A stretch of 43,487 bases of DNA, taken from EX4572-165 sp964581795 (GTDB lineage: Archaea; Thermoplasmatota; E2; DHVEG-1). The stretch is from contig CAZOPW010000009.1 in assembly GCA_964581795.1 (NCBI GenBank), positions 1-43,487 on the forward strand. The letters are read 5' to 3'. The notes below the pieces were generated by a model. The model was not told where the DNA came from, searched no databases, and worked only from the letters and a program-made list of their open reading frames with translations. The position numbers and the translations under genes were made by a program. Below, one piece after another: positions 17,612 to 25,934 of this stretch; positions within the stretch are counted from its first letter, which is position 1, and each line of letters begins with the position of its first letter.

Positions 17612-17887
17612 ATGATGAGTCGTCGAAATATGTTAGCTGCAGCGTTCTTAACGATTGTCGCGGTGTTTTTAGTCTTTGGTATGCTCTTCATGCATCCTTT
17701 TGGTAGTCCAGTGAAATCAGCAATGGATCAATACATTATTGATAACACGGTTGAGGAAACGGGTGGGAACAATGGAGTTACTTCTGTTGTGTTTGATTAT
17801 CGAGGATTTGATACGCTCGGGGAAGCAACAGTATTATTTACTGCAGTTGCTAGCGTGGTAATGTTGTTTCGGAGGTTGAAAAAATGA
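17612..17887 (+). CDS. mbhE: Mbh subunit E
   Basis: 91-residue protein with an N-terminal transmembrane helix (about 7-28), an extracytoplasmic stretch and a C-terminal helix. The family signature GVTSVVFDYRGFDTLGEATV (about 55-74) matches MbhE and the corresponding end of MnhA. MbhD and MbhE as separate small genes are characteristic of Mbh-type, not Mrp-type, operons. It is preceded by GGAGG and overlaps mbhF by ATGA. Confidence 0.92.
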   Translation: MMSRRNMLAAAFLTIVAVFLVFGMLFMHPFGSPVKSAMDQYIIDNTVEETGGNNGVTSVVFDYRGFDTLGEATVLFTAVASVVMLFRRLKK

Positions 17888-18354
17888 AAGGGATGTCAAC
17901 AATCGTGAAAACGATTGCTAACATTAGCTTTCCACTTATCACAATTTACGGTTTGTACATCATTGCTCATGGTCATCTCACTCCCGGAGGGGGTTTTCAA
18001 GGAGGAGCAATAGTTGCTACTGGATTAGCCCTCTTAATTATAGCTCGAGGAACTGATTGGGTTGAATCAAAAATCAAGGAACACGACCTCTCTGTGCTTG
18101 AAAGCCTTGGTGCGCTTGGATTCATTGGATTAGCGCTTCTTGGTATTGTCATGGGTGGAGTATTTTTCACGAATTTTCTTGTTGATACTCCAATGTTATT
18201 TGGTAATATTCCAGCGAATGGAGCGGCAAATATCAATACAGGTGGAACTCTTCCTCTGATGAATTTTGCTGTAGGATTGAAAGTCATTGCTGGATTATTT
18301 GCTATTGTTCTAGTCATGGCTCTTGCAATAAATAATAAGGAGGGAGAGTTATGA
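17884..18354 (+). CDS. mbhF: Mbh/Mrp-type antiporter subunit F (MnhB-like)
   Basis: 156-residue MnhB-family membrane protein with four predicted helices. The highly conserved loop GHLTPGGGFQGGAIVATG (about 29-46) is intact. A hydrophilic loop around residues 115-130 (NIPANGAANINTGGTLPL) precedes the last helix. Overlaps of 4 bases on both sides show it belongs to the operon. Confidence 0.94.
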   Translation: MKGMSTIVKTIANISFPLITIYGLYIIAHGHLTPGGGFQGGAIVATGLALLIIARGTDWVESKIKEHDLSVLESLGALGFIGLALLGIVMGGVFFTNFLVDTPMLFGNIPANGAANINTGGTLPLMNFAVGLKVIAGLFAIVLVMALAINNKEGEL

Positions 18355-18698
18355 TTGCAAATATTCCATATTTAGCAGTCGCGGGTTTAGTTATCATTGG
18401 TTTATACACGATTTTATTTAAAAAGAATCTAATCAAAATCGTTATTGGCATCACCATCTTGGAAAGTGGTGTAAACCTGTTTTTAATCACACTTGGATAT
18501 CGAATGGGCAGTATCGCCCCAATTTTCACAGGAAATCCAGAAGATGCTGTGATGTCTTATCCTGTACCACAGGCGTTAACACTCACCAGTATTGTGATTG
18601 GAGTAGCAGTTCTAGCGTTAATGCTTTCCTTAATCATTCATATTTATCGGCATCACGGATCATTACATGTCTCTAAGATCGGAGGTGATGAACAATGA
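18351..18698 (+). CDS. mbhG: Mbh/Mrp-type antiporter subunit G (MnhC/NuoK-like)
   Basis: 115-residue, three-helix protein homologous to MnhC and NuoK. Conserved features are LIKIVIGITILESGVNLFLI with the buried glutamate (about 27-46), and PVPQALTLTSIVIGVAVLAL in helix 3. The family contributes to the ion path next to the MnhD-like subunit encoded immediately downstream (ATGA overlap). Confidence 0.94.
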   Translation: MIANIPYLAVAGLVIIGLYTILFKKNLIKIVIGITILESGVNLFLITLGYRMGSIAPIFTGNPEDAVMSYPVPQALTLTSIVIGVAVLALMLSLIIHIYRHHGSLHVSKIGGDEQ

Positions 18699-20287
18699 AC
18701 GTAATAGATATGATTCTAGCACATGCACCTGCATTAATTATCGCCGTTCCTTTGCTTGGAGCGTTTCTTACTCCATTAATTAGTCGAGTATCGGAAAAAG
18801 GAAGGAATATTTTTGCTATTCTCATGGTTGGTATCACTGCTTTTCTTGTTTTCCTTCTTGCTTCAGATGTGTTAGCAAATGGTGTAGTGACCTACGTATT
18901 TGGGTCGACCGCTGAAACTGTGCAATCATCAACGGTTATTCGGATCTTGTTTGAAATTGATGCTTTAAGTATTTTTATGGCAATCATTGGAGTGACTCTC
19001 TCCTTTGCCGCAGTTCTTTATTCATATGCATTCATGGAGGAAAACACAGGGCTTGATAAATATTACACGTTGCTATTGTTGATGACAGCTGGAATGCTTG
19101 GCATGATGCTTACGGGGGATATGTTTAACTTCTTTGTATTTCTAGAAATCACTTCGATTTCATCAGCCGCGTTAGTTGCATTTTGGACAAATAAAGCAAA
19201 ATCAGTTGAAGCTGGTTTTAAATACATTGTTATTAGCACAATTGGTGCATTATTTGTCTTATTTGCTATCGCGTTGTTGTATGGACAGTATGATGCATTG
19301 AACATGGCAAAAATCGCACAAAACCTTGGACTATCAGGATTTACATTCATTGATAAGATTGCGTTGATGTTGTTGATTGCTGCATTAGCGATGAAAGGAG
19401 GACTTGCACCAATGCACATGTGGCTTCCAGATGCCTATGGTCGAGCACCAGCATCCATATCAATTTTATTAGTTGGTGCAACACAAGCAAGTCTGTATGG
19501 CTTATTCCGTATTGTGTTCACGGTATATGGTGATGTTATTTCACTACCAACGATTTCCATTGGATGGATCCTAGTCATCCTTGGTCTAATTACTATGCTC
19601 ATCGGAGTGTTTATGGCTATTATCCAAACGGATTTCAAAAGACTCATTGCTTATGGTGCCGTTGCTGAATTAGGATATATGGCTCTTGCAGTAGGAACTG
19701 GCCTTACCATCGTTGCAAATGCTGATCCAACAATTAGTCTTGAAACCGCTCCATTTGCTATGAAAGCAATCACTGGTGGATTATTCCATGTGATCAATGA
19801 TGCTCTTGACATTGGGTTATTATTTTTAGTAGCCGGAGCAGTATATTACGCAACAAAGGAAACATCATTAAACAAGCTTGGTGGTCTTGCTCGTCAGATG
19901 AAATATACAACAGTGTTTTTTATCATTGGACTTCTCGCGGTTTCAGGATTACCTCCATTTAACGGGTTTGCATCAAAACTAATGATTTACGAATCAACAT
20001 ATCAACTGAATCCGATTTTATCAATTGTCGCAATTTTATCTAGTATTCTACTTTTAGCTATCTTTGTGAAAGTCTTACATTCAGTGTTCCTTGGACCCGC
20101 GTTACCAAAATTTGATAGTGTTTCCGAAGTTCCAAAAACAATGCTTATGGCAATGGCAGTCATTGCAGGTATCATTATCTTCTTTGGATTATTCCCACAG
20201 CTGGTGGTTACTCATCTTGTTGAACCAGCAGCAAATGCATTAGCCAATAATAGTGAATATTTACAATGGTTAACAGGAGGTTTTTAA
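18695..20287 (+). CDS. mbhH: Mbh/Mrp-type antiporter subunit H (MnhD/NuoN-like)
   Basis: 530-residue proton/sodium-translocating subunit of the MnhD/NuoL-M-N family with about 14 transmembrane helices. Landmarks are EENTGLDKYYTLLLLMTAGM with the conserved Glu/Lys region, FFVFLEITSISSAALV (glutamate in helix 5), KGGLAPMHMWLPDAYGRAPA (the signature of the family, about 234-253), and the discontinuous-helix lysine/histidine residues later (GGLFHVINDAL, LPPFNGFASK). All typical charged residues look present, so the pump is predicted to be functional. Confidence 0.95.
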   Translation: MNVIDMILAHAPALIIAVPLLGAFLTPLISRVSEKGRNIFAILMVGITAFLVFLLASDVLANGVVTYVFGSTAETVQSSTVIRILFEIDALSIFMAIIGVTLSFAAVLYSYAFMEENTGLDKYYTLLLLMTAGMLGMMLTGDMFNFFVFLEITSISSAALVAFWTNKAKSVEAGFKYIVISTIGALFVLFAIALLYGQYDALNMAKIAQNLGLSGFTFIDKIALMLLIAALAMKGGLAPMHMWLPDAYGRAPASISILLVGATQASLYGLFRIVFTVYGDVISLPTISIGWILVILGLITMLIGVFMAIIQTDFKRLIAYGAVAELGYMALAVGTGLTIVANADPTISLETAPFAMKAITGGLFHVINDALDIGLLFLVAGAVYYATKETSLNKLGGLARQMKYTTVFFIIGLLAVSGLPPFNGFASKLMIYESTYQLNPILSIVAILSSILLLAIFVKVLHSVFLGPALPKFDSVSEVPKTMLMAMAVIAGIIIFFGLFPQLVVTHLVEPAANALANNSEYLQWLTGGF

Positions 20288-20288
20288 A

Positions 20289-20639
20289 ATGATGGACTTG
20301 ATTTTAGAAACATTAGATACTGGAACTGGGTACTGGCATCCGCTTGTATGGATTACATCATTTGTCATTATTTTCTTACTAGTTTTCATCTTTCGAGGAT
20401 TTGGTAATAAGAAATATAAGAAAGGAACTGGGCAAACCCAAGCGTTTTTATCAGGTAACGTTGAATATGATAAACAATTCATGCATGTACAATCCAGTAA
20501 TCTTTACTGGGGTTGGACAGAATCATTAAAATGGGTTCTGGATGCATTGAAAAAAATGCATACGGGTAATGTCAGTGATTACGTCCTTTGGTTTGTTGTT
20601 GTCATAGGATTATTATTACTCTCAGTGGGGTTGATATAA
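20289..20639 (+). CDS. mbhI: Mbh subunit I
   Basis: 116-residue membrane protein with helices at about 18-38 and 96-114 and a central soluble segment. The stretch AFLSGNVEY...SSNLYWGWTESLKW (about 51-80) is the Mbh I-subunit signature; in Pyrococcus this subunit links the antiporter part to the membrane anchor of the hydrogenase arm. It starts 1 base after mbhH and ends 1 base before mbhM. Its presence argues for an Mbh-like complex rather than a plain Mrp antiporter. Confidence 0.85.
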   Translation: MMDLILETLDTGTGYWHPLVWITSFVIIFLLVFIFRGFGNKKYKKGTGQTQAFLSGNVEYDKQFMHVQSSNLYWGWTESLKWVLDALKKMHTGNVSDYVLWFVVVIGLLLLSVGLI

Positions 20640-20640
20640 A

Positions 20641-21711
20641 ATGGATTTAATGACTCTTTCAATGACGATTTTAACAGTTCTACTCGGAGCAATCGCAGTC
20701 ACCATTGTTGGAATTCTCCTTGGTTTATCCTATAAAGGTATTGATCGGAAAATTGCTGCACATATGCAAGGACGAATCGGACCTCCTTTACGCCAACCTT
20801 TCCTTGACGTCAGAAAATTATTTGTTAAAGAAAACGTGGTTCCGGAGAATGCAATTGACTGGATTTTTAATCTTGTTCCCCTTCTTGGATTAGGTGCAAC
20901 AATCACTATTTTGTTATATTTGCCAGTTGGAGGACTTCCAGCTGTTCTTGATGGATTTGTATCAGCAAAAGGGGATTTATTAGTTATATTATACTTGTTG
21001 ATTCTCCCATCTCTAGCCATGGTCATAGGCGGATTTGCATCTGGTTCACCATATGCAACAGTTGGTGCACAACGTGAAATGGCAACTATGATTGCTTATG
21101 AATTCCCCCTTGCTATCATTATTATCAGTCTTGCCTGGCGGTTAAGTCTTGTTGAAGGAGTGGCAAATGTGTTTACGATTTCAACACTGTTAAGTACTCC
21201 GATTTGGTCTGTTGTTGGACCTCTTGGATTTGTTGGCGCAATAATCTTACTGCTTGCTCTTGTTATTGTGACACCAGCGGAGTTATCAAAGATTCCTTTT
21301 GATTCTCCTGAAGCTGAAACTGAAATTGCTGATGGATTAATGGTTGAATATTCAGGTCGGAACCTAGGTATGTTTTATTTAACAGATGGAGTGAAAATGG
21401 TAGCGATGGGAACAATCATCATCGCCTTGTTCTTCCCATATAATCTTTCACCATTTTTTGGATTAACATCATATGCAGGAATGGCTCTTGATATCGTTTT
21501 TTATCTAGTAAAACTCTTCTTAGTGCTACTATTCTCAGTTACCCTTATCCGTGTTGCATTAGCTCGGTTAAAAATAGATCAAATCGTGTACACGTACTGG
21601 GTACCATTAACCTTAATTGGACTGGTTGGCTTGATTTGTTTGATGTGGGATCAAACGATTATGACAAATTTCAGTATTCCATCCATGATTGAAATCCTTG
21701 GACTCGTCTAA
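20641..21711 (+). CDS. mbhM: Mbh subunit M (NuoH/HyfC-like membrane anchor)
   Basis: 356-residue NuoH-family protein with eight or nine transmembrane helices that normally docks the electron-transfer arm to the membrane. Conserved quinone/hydrogenase-interface motifs are present: MQGRIGPPLRQPFLDVRKLF (about 42-61), the loop AQREMATMIAYEFPLAI, and the acidic signature KIPFDSPEAETEIADGLMVE (about 216-235) followed by YSGRNLGMFYL. In Pyrococcus mbh the genes for JKL come before M and N follows. Here none of J, K, L or N is present, and a terminator follows directly. Confidence 0.94.
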   Translation: MDLMTLSMTILTVLLGAIAVTIVGILLGLSYKGIDRKIAAHMQGRIGPPLRQPFLDVRKLFVKENVVPENAIDWIFNLVPLLGLGATITILLYLPVGGLPAVLDGFVSAKGDLLVILYLLILPSLAMVIGGFASGSPYATVGAQREMATMIAYEFPLAIIIISLAWRLSLVEGVANVFTISTLLSTPIWSVVGPLGFVGAIILLLALVIVTPAELSKIPFDSPEAETEIADGLMVEYSGRNLGMFYLTDGVKMVAMGTIIIALFFPYNLSPFFGLTSYAGMALDIVFYLVKLFLVLLFSVTLIRVALARLKIDQIVYTYWVPLTLIGLVGLICLMWDQTIMTNFSIPSMIEILGLV

Positions 21712-21740
21712 AAAAAATATTTAATTTGTAAAAATCAGAT

Positions 21741-21776
21741 AAGAATCAATAGGATTCTTTCATTTTTTCTTTTTAT
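21741..21776 (+). terminator. Terminator of the Mbh-type operon
   Basis: A perfect 7-bp stem AAGAATC/GATTCTT (21741-21747 with 21753-21759) and 5-base loop are followed by a T-rich tract to about 21776. It starts 29 bases after the mbhM stop and marks the end of the operon. Confidence 0.65.
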
Positions 21777-21823
21777 TCAGTAAAACAATAAGAAACTTAA
21801 AAGAAAACATATTGTCATCCATT

Positions 21824-22762
21824 ATGGCCTTCCCCCATATGAACAAACGATCAGATCAACAAATTGCATTCTTCTTTGTTCTTTTACCTATAATTTATGT
21901 TATCTTTGGTATCTTATTTTTTCCTTATCCAGTAGATCCTCTTATTCAAAATCTTCTTCCAATTCCCTTGTTCACTGGATTATTTCTCTTAGCATTTGGG
22001 TCTTTTACACACTATTCATTCTCATGGAAAGCTAGAGTTTTAGGATGGATCGTGTTTTCTATGTATTGGGCGACTCAACCTAATACGTTGTATTTTGGCG
22101 AGGAACAAGATTTAGTGAATGCAGTATTATGTATCGCAGGGATTTTTGTATTATTTTATTTAGCATATCACGATTGGTATGCATCACACAAAAAACTTTC
22201 ACAAAACAGTTTACAATGGATAGCCGGAGCATCAGCAATCGCTGGATTGATTTATTTCATCATTGAATTAACTCCACTTGCTATGTTGTTGATAAAAACC
22301 GTTGCTTATCAAAGTGGTATGCTCCTTTCAATATTTGTATCAGGTGTTGAAATCGAAGGCAGATTCCTTATTTACAATGATCAAGTCATCCGTATTATTT
22401 TTGCTTGTACCGCAGTGCAATCCATGGTGATTTTCATCGGTATGCTTCTTCCTTTACAATCCATTGATGCTAAACGAAAAAGTATTGGAATCGTTTTTAC
22501 TATAGGAACGGTATACATTTTGAATTTAGTACGAAATGCGTCTATTGTATACATGGTCGGTGTGTATGGTCCAGGTTTTTTTAGCATTGCACATAATTAT
22601 ATTGGAAAAGGAGGAAGTCTTATTGCACTTGTAGCAATCTTATTTATTTTAGGCAAATATATGCCTGAAATATTTGATGAAATCTTTTCACTTATTGATT
22701 TACCTAAACGAAATGGGCCAATTGAAAATTGGATAAAAAAAATTGGAAAGAGGAATGATTGA
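21824..22762 (+). CDS. Archaeosortase/exosortase-family transpeptidase
   Basis: Polytopic membrane protease-transpeptidase predicted to cut C-terminal sorting signals (PGF-CTERM-like) from surface proteins and join them to a lipid. Starting at the ATG at 21824 it has 312 residues (an in-frame TTG lies at 21812) and about eight helices. The catalytic Cys is in FACTAVQSMVIFIG (C195), the conserved Arg in YILNLVRNASIVY (R237), and a third conserved position may be H257 in SIAHNYIGKGGS. These match the Cys-Arg-Arg/His triad of the family. It heads an operon with two phospholipid-head-group genes (TGATG overlap with the next), as expected if it uses an aminophospholipid. The exact subfamily is uncertain, and no substrate with a matching C-terminal signal is in the window. 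Confidence 0.85.
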   Translation: MAFPHMNKRSDQQIAFFFVLLPIIYVIFGILFFPYPVDPLIQNLLPIPLFTGLFLLAFGSFTHYSFSWKARVLGWIVFSMYWATQPNTLYFGEEQDLVNAVLCIAGIFVLFYLAYHDWYASHKKLSQNSLQWIAGASAIAGLIYFIIELTPLAMLLIKTVAYQSGMLLSIFVSGVEIEGRFLIYNDQVIRIIFACTAVQSMVIFIGMLLPLQSIDAKRKSIGIVFTIGTVYILNLVRNASIVYMVGVYGPGFFSIAHNYIGKGGSLIALVAILFILGKYMPEIFDEIFSLIDLPKRNGPIENWIKKIGKRND

Positions 22763-23409
22763 TGCACATTGCAAAAGGAGGAGTATCCTGGATAATTACT
22801 GCATTTTTCTTATGCATCATCTTTGGTTTGCTTTCATTGTTATCATCAAACCGTATTCAACAAATCTTGTTTTTTTCTACAATAGTTTTTGGATTGTTAA
22901 CTGTATTATTCATTGTGTTTTTTCGTGATCCAAACCGATTAATTGGATCAGGGATTGTTGCAGTAGCCGATGGAACAATTCGAAGCGTTAAATCCATTGA
23001 AGATGAAGATGTTGGATCGGCATGGTTTATTTCAACATTTATGAACATTTACCATGTTCACGTGAATCGTATGCCAATTGAAGGAACTATTCAAACTATT
23101 ACCCATATCACTGGATCGCATCTTCCTGCTTTTACAAAAGAATCAGAACGAAATGAACGAGTTATCCTCCTTGTTAAAACAAAAATAGGTCTTGTGAAAA
23201 TCATATTGATTGCTGGAACTCTTGCTCGACGGATTGTGCCCTATGTTAAAAAAGGAAATAAAGTAAAAAAAGGAGAAAAAATTTCTTTGATTCGATTAGG
23301 TTCTAGAGTGGATATCTATATTCCTAAAAAAGAACAAATAAATATACATGTGAAAGAAAAGGATCATATGAAAGCTGGGGGGAGTATGATTGCATCACCC
23401 GATGTTTAA
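22762..23409 (+). CDS. psd: Phosphatidylserine (archaetidylserine) decarboxylase
   Basis: Pyruvoyl enzyme that turns archaetidylserine into archaetidylethanolamine. From the ATG at 22762 it has 215 residues, the short proenzyme form. It has an N-terminal membrane pair (about 9-29 and 35-54), RDPNR, the active-site region FMNIYHVHVNRMPIEGTI (H98, H100), and the self-cleavage site RLGSRVD (G180-S181), where the serine becomes the pyruvoyl group. Its start overlaps the archaeosortase stop, and its end overlaps the synthase gene by 8 bases, so all three are translationally coupled. In Haloferax the corresponding PssD is needed for archaeosortase-dependent anchoring (established knowledge). Confidence 0.92.
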   Translation: MHIAKGGVSWIITAFFLCIIFGLLSLLSSNRIQQILFFSTIVFGLLTVLFIVFFRDPNRLIGSGIVAVADGTIRSVKSIEDEDVGSAWFISTFMNIYHVHVNRMPIEGTIQTITHITGSHLPAFTKESERNERVILLVKTKIGLVKIILIAGTLARRIVPYVKKGNKVKKGEKISLIRLGSRVDIYIPKKEQINIHVKEKDHMKAGGSMIASPDV

Positions 23410-24082
23410 CTTGATTAAATTTCCAGATGTCATCAGTATGCTGAATGGTTTTTTTGGTTTAAGTGCCATTCTTTTCCTTCTTTTTGATTTTTCTTTACCC
23501 ACTCACATCAAGTTTCATAGTGCATTTGTGTTAATTCTTCTAGGGCTTCTTGCTGACGGGTTAGATGGAATACTTGCTCGTCGTTTTGGAAAAGGAGAGT
23601 TAGGTATTTATTTCGAAGCTATGTCTGATATGACCACGATGGGGATAACCCCTTGTGTGTTTATAGCTATTCTTTTTACTTCTCTCAATCAAAATAATGT
23701 TTTATTTTTCATCCTTCTTTGGTTTTTTTTGCTTTTTTATCTATGCGCTGCGTTCATTCGCCTCGCTTCGTTTCATCCACTGAAAAACAAACAAGTATTT
23801 CTTGGTCTTCCTGCATCGGCAGCGACTATGTTTCTTTTATCAATTAGTTTAATAACAGACTCAATTATAGTATTATATCTTAGTGTCTTTATTTCTGCAA
23901 GTTTAATGATAGTTCCAATCCCTTTCCCTAAGCCAACAAAAACGATGAATCTATTCACGGTTATCATCATTTTTTCAGCTATCTTCCTCGGTTTTTTCTT
24001 TTCCTTTGTGTATTTTGTTTTACTAGCTTCAGTTCTAATATACATGTTTGGAGGTCAAATCCTTCTTTATTCTAGTAAATAA
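23402..24082 (+). CDS. pssA: CDP-alcohol phosphatidyltransferase (archaetidylserine synthase-like)
   Basis: Membrane enzyme of the CDP-alcohol phosphatidyltransferase family, predicted to move the archaetidyl group from CDP-archaeol to serine. From the ATG at 23402 it has 226 residues with about seven helices. The catalytic signature is ADGLDGILARRFGKGELG (D52, D55, G56, A59, R60) then IYFEAMSDMTT. The third metal-binding Asp of the usual DxxDGxxAR...GxxxDxxxD signature is here Glu (E72), while the last Asp (D76) is kept. It overlaps the decarboxylase gene by 8 bases. The assignment to serine rather than another alcohol rests on the neighbouring decarboxylase. Confidence 0.88.
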   Translation: MFNLIKFPDVISMLNGFFGLSAILFLLFDFSLPTHIKFHSAFVLILLGLLADGLDGILARRFGKGELGIYFEAMSDMTTMGITPCVFIAILFTSLNQNNVLFFILLWFFLLFYLCAAFIRLASFHPLKNKQVFLGLPASAATMFLLSISLITDSIIVLYLSVFISASLMIVPIPFPKPTKTMNLFTVIIIFSAIFLGFFFSFVYFVLLASVLIYMFGGQILLYSSK

Positions 24083-24163
24083 TCAGTGCAAACGTTGAGA
24101 AAAATACGACGTTTAAAGAAATAAAAACATTTCTAAACTAAAAAGACATTATGTTTTTACCAT

Positions 24164-24724
24164 ATGGATGATATTCCTAAGATTGGCATCACTGGTATGC
24201 CAAACGTCGGTAAAACAGAAACGCTCAAAAAAATCATTGGATTTTTAGAGAAAGCAGGGTACGTTGCAGAAGGAATGATCACCGAAGCTATTTTAGAAGA
24301 TGATAAACGCGTTGGATTTAACGTCGTTGATTATCAAACAAAAGAGAAAAAAACGTTTGCCCATATTGATTTCGAAGATAAAGAACATGTTGGAAAATAT
24401 GGTGTCAATACTGATGCACTAGAAGAGATTGGAATTCCTGCGATTGAAAAAGCAATAAACAGCGAAGATATACATATTATAATCATTGATGAAATCGGTA
24501 AAATGGAGATGCTTTCAGAAAAATTTTGTGAAGCAGTTGTTGCAGCACTTGACTGTGATAAACCAATTATGATAACCCTTCATAAAAAATCAAGGACTCC
24601 CCTTCTTCAAGATGTTCGTCGACGAGATGACATCAGGATTCTAGAAGTTACTCCAGTAAACCGTAATTTATTACCATATAAGATTGAAAAAATTATGAAA
24701 GAAAAACTTCCACCATTATTCTAA
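24164..24724 (+). CDS. THEP1-family nucleoside triphosphatase
   Basis: Small P-loop NTPase of the THEP1/NTPase_1 family; its members hydrolyse ATP/GTP slowly in vitro and their cellular role is unclear. The 186 residues carry Walker A GMPNVGKT (11-18) and Walker B IIIIDEIGKMEM (DE at 109-110), the latter diagnostic of the family, plus a C-terminal basic region (DVRRRDDIRILEVTPVNRNL). It starts 81 bases after the lipid operon, probably under its own promoter near TTTAAAG (about 24110), and ends 12 bases before Trm1. Confidence 0.92.
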   Translation: MDDIPKIGITGMPNVGKTETLKKIIGFLEKAGYVAEGMITEAILEDDKRVGFNVVDYQTKEKKTFAHIDFEDKEHVGKYGVNTDALEEIGIPAIEKAINSEDIHIIIIDEIGKMEMLSEKFCEAVVAALDCDKPIMITLHKKSRTPLLQDVRRRDDIRILEVTPVNRNLLPYKIEKIMKEKLPPLF

Positions 24725-24736
24725 CCATTTTGTTTC

Positions 24737-25867
24737 ATGAATGAACAACTAACCTATGAGCAAATAGTTGAAGGGACAACATCTGTATTTGTTCCTCAAC
24801 AACAAACGAAAGAGAAAGGCCCTGGAAGAAAACAAGGTCTTGCTTTTTACAATCCAGCTATGGAATTAAACAGAGATTTTTCAATTGCTGTCGTTCAATG
24901 GTTTCTTTCTAAATCAAAGGGAAAAAAAATTTCACTTCTTGATGGATTAGCTGCTACCGGCATCCGAGGTATTCGTTTTATTCATGAATTAACTGGTTCG
25001 TTTCATGTGACAATTAACGATTGGTCTGATGAAGCATATGCTGTAATTCAAAAAAATGGTAAAGAAATTAACTCGGATAGACTATCATATACGAAACAAA
25101 ACTTAAATCAGTTGTTACTCCAAAAACGGTTTGATTACATAGACATTGATCCATTTGGATCACCAGTACTTTTTATCGATTCGGCAATGAAAAGTATACG
25201 ACATCAAGGTATTTTAGCTGTAACGGCAACAGATACCGCAGCGTTATGTGGCGTGTATCCAAAAGTGTGTAAAAGACGATACGCAGCTAAACCATATCAT
25301 GGAGCAGTAATGCATGAAATAGGATTGCGTATTTTCCTTGGATTTGTTGCTAGAGAAGCTGCGAAACATGAGAAAGGAATACGACCGATTTTATCTTATA
25401 AAACAGATCATTATATGCGTTTATACGTTCAAATTTATCATAACATTCCTAGTGCTAATGAAAGTATAAATCATGTTCAACTTATTCCTAGTTCTGATTT
25501 TTATCCATTTCAATCAGAAAAAAATGATGTTGTTGGACCAATGTGGACAGGCGGATTACATTCAAAAAAAATAGTGAAGAAAATTGAAAAAATTGTTGAA
25601 CAAAGACATTTTGGTTGTAAAAGAAAGATGGGGAAACTTCTTTCCTTTTTTAAAGATGAAGCAGAAGCACCACTATTTTATTTTACTACTGATGACCTAG
25701 GGTCATTACTTCATTGTTCCCCTCCAAAGCTTGAGCAGCTATGGGATATGTTTAAACAAAATAATATTGCTATTTATAAAACTCAGTTTCATCCCACAGG
25801 ATTTAAAACACCTGCTTCGTTTCAAAAAGTAAAAAAATTGTTTCTTGATTCATGTCAAACTACATAG
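24737..25867 (+). CDS. trm1: tRNA (guanine26-N2)-dimethyltransferase Trm1
   Basis: SAM-dependent enzyme that makes m2G/m2,2G at position 26 of tRNA. The 376 residues are the normal archaeal length. The N-terminal methyltransferase domain shows FYNPAMELNRDFSIAVVQWF, the SAM loop LLDGLAATGIRGIRF (about 68-82), and the catalytic YIDIDPFGSPVLFIDSA (about 133-149), followed by TATDTAALCG. The C-terminal domain ends in FKTPASFQKVKKLF. A cysteine-rich segment found in some homologues is not evident. It lies 12 bases after the NTPase gene. Confidence 0.95.
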   Translation: MNEQLTYEQIVEGTTSVFVPQQQTKEKGPGRKQGLAFYNPAMELNRDFSIAVVQWFLSKSKGKKISLLDGLAATGIRGIRFIHELTGSFHVTINDWSDEAYAVIQKNGKEINSDRLSYTKQNLNQLLLQKRFDYIDIDPFGSPVLFIDSAMKSIRHQGILAVTATDTAALCGVYPKVCKRRYAAKPYHGAVMHEIGLRIFLGFVAREAAKHEKGIRPILSYKTDHYMRLYVQIYHNIPSANESINHVQLIPSSDFYPFQSEKNDVVGPMWTGGLHSKKIVKKIEKIVEQRHFGCKRKMGKLLSFFKDEAEAPLFYFTTDDLGSLLHCSPPKLEQLWDMFKQNNIAIYKTQFHPTGFKTPASFQKVKKLFLDSCQTT

Positions 25868-25934
25868 TAGATTTATTGGCATAACAAAAACATAAAGAAG
25901 TAATTTAATATGTATTTCAGGTGGAAAAAGTCTT

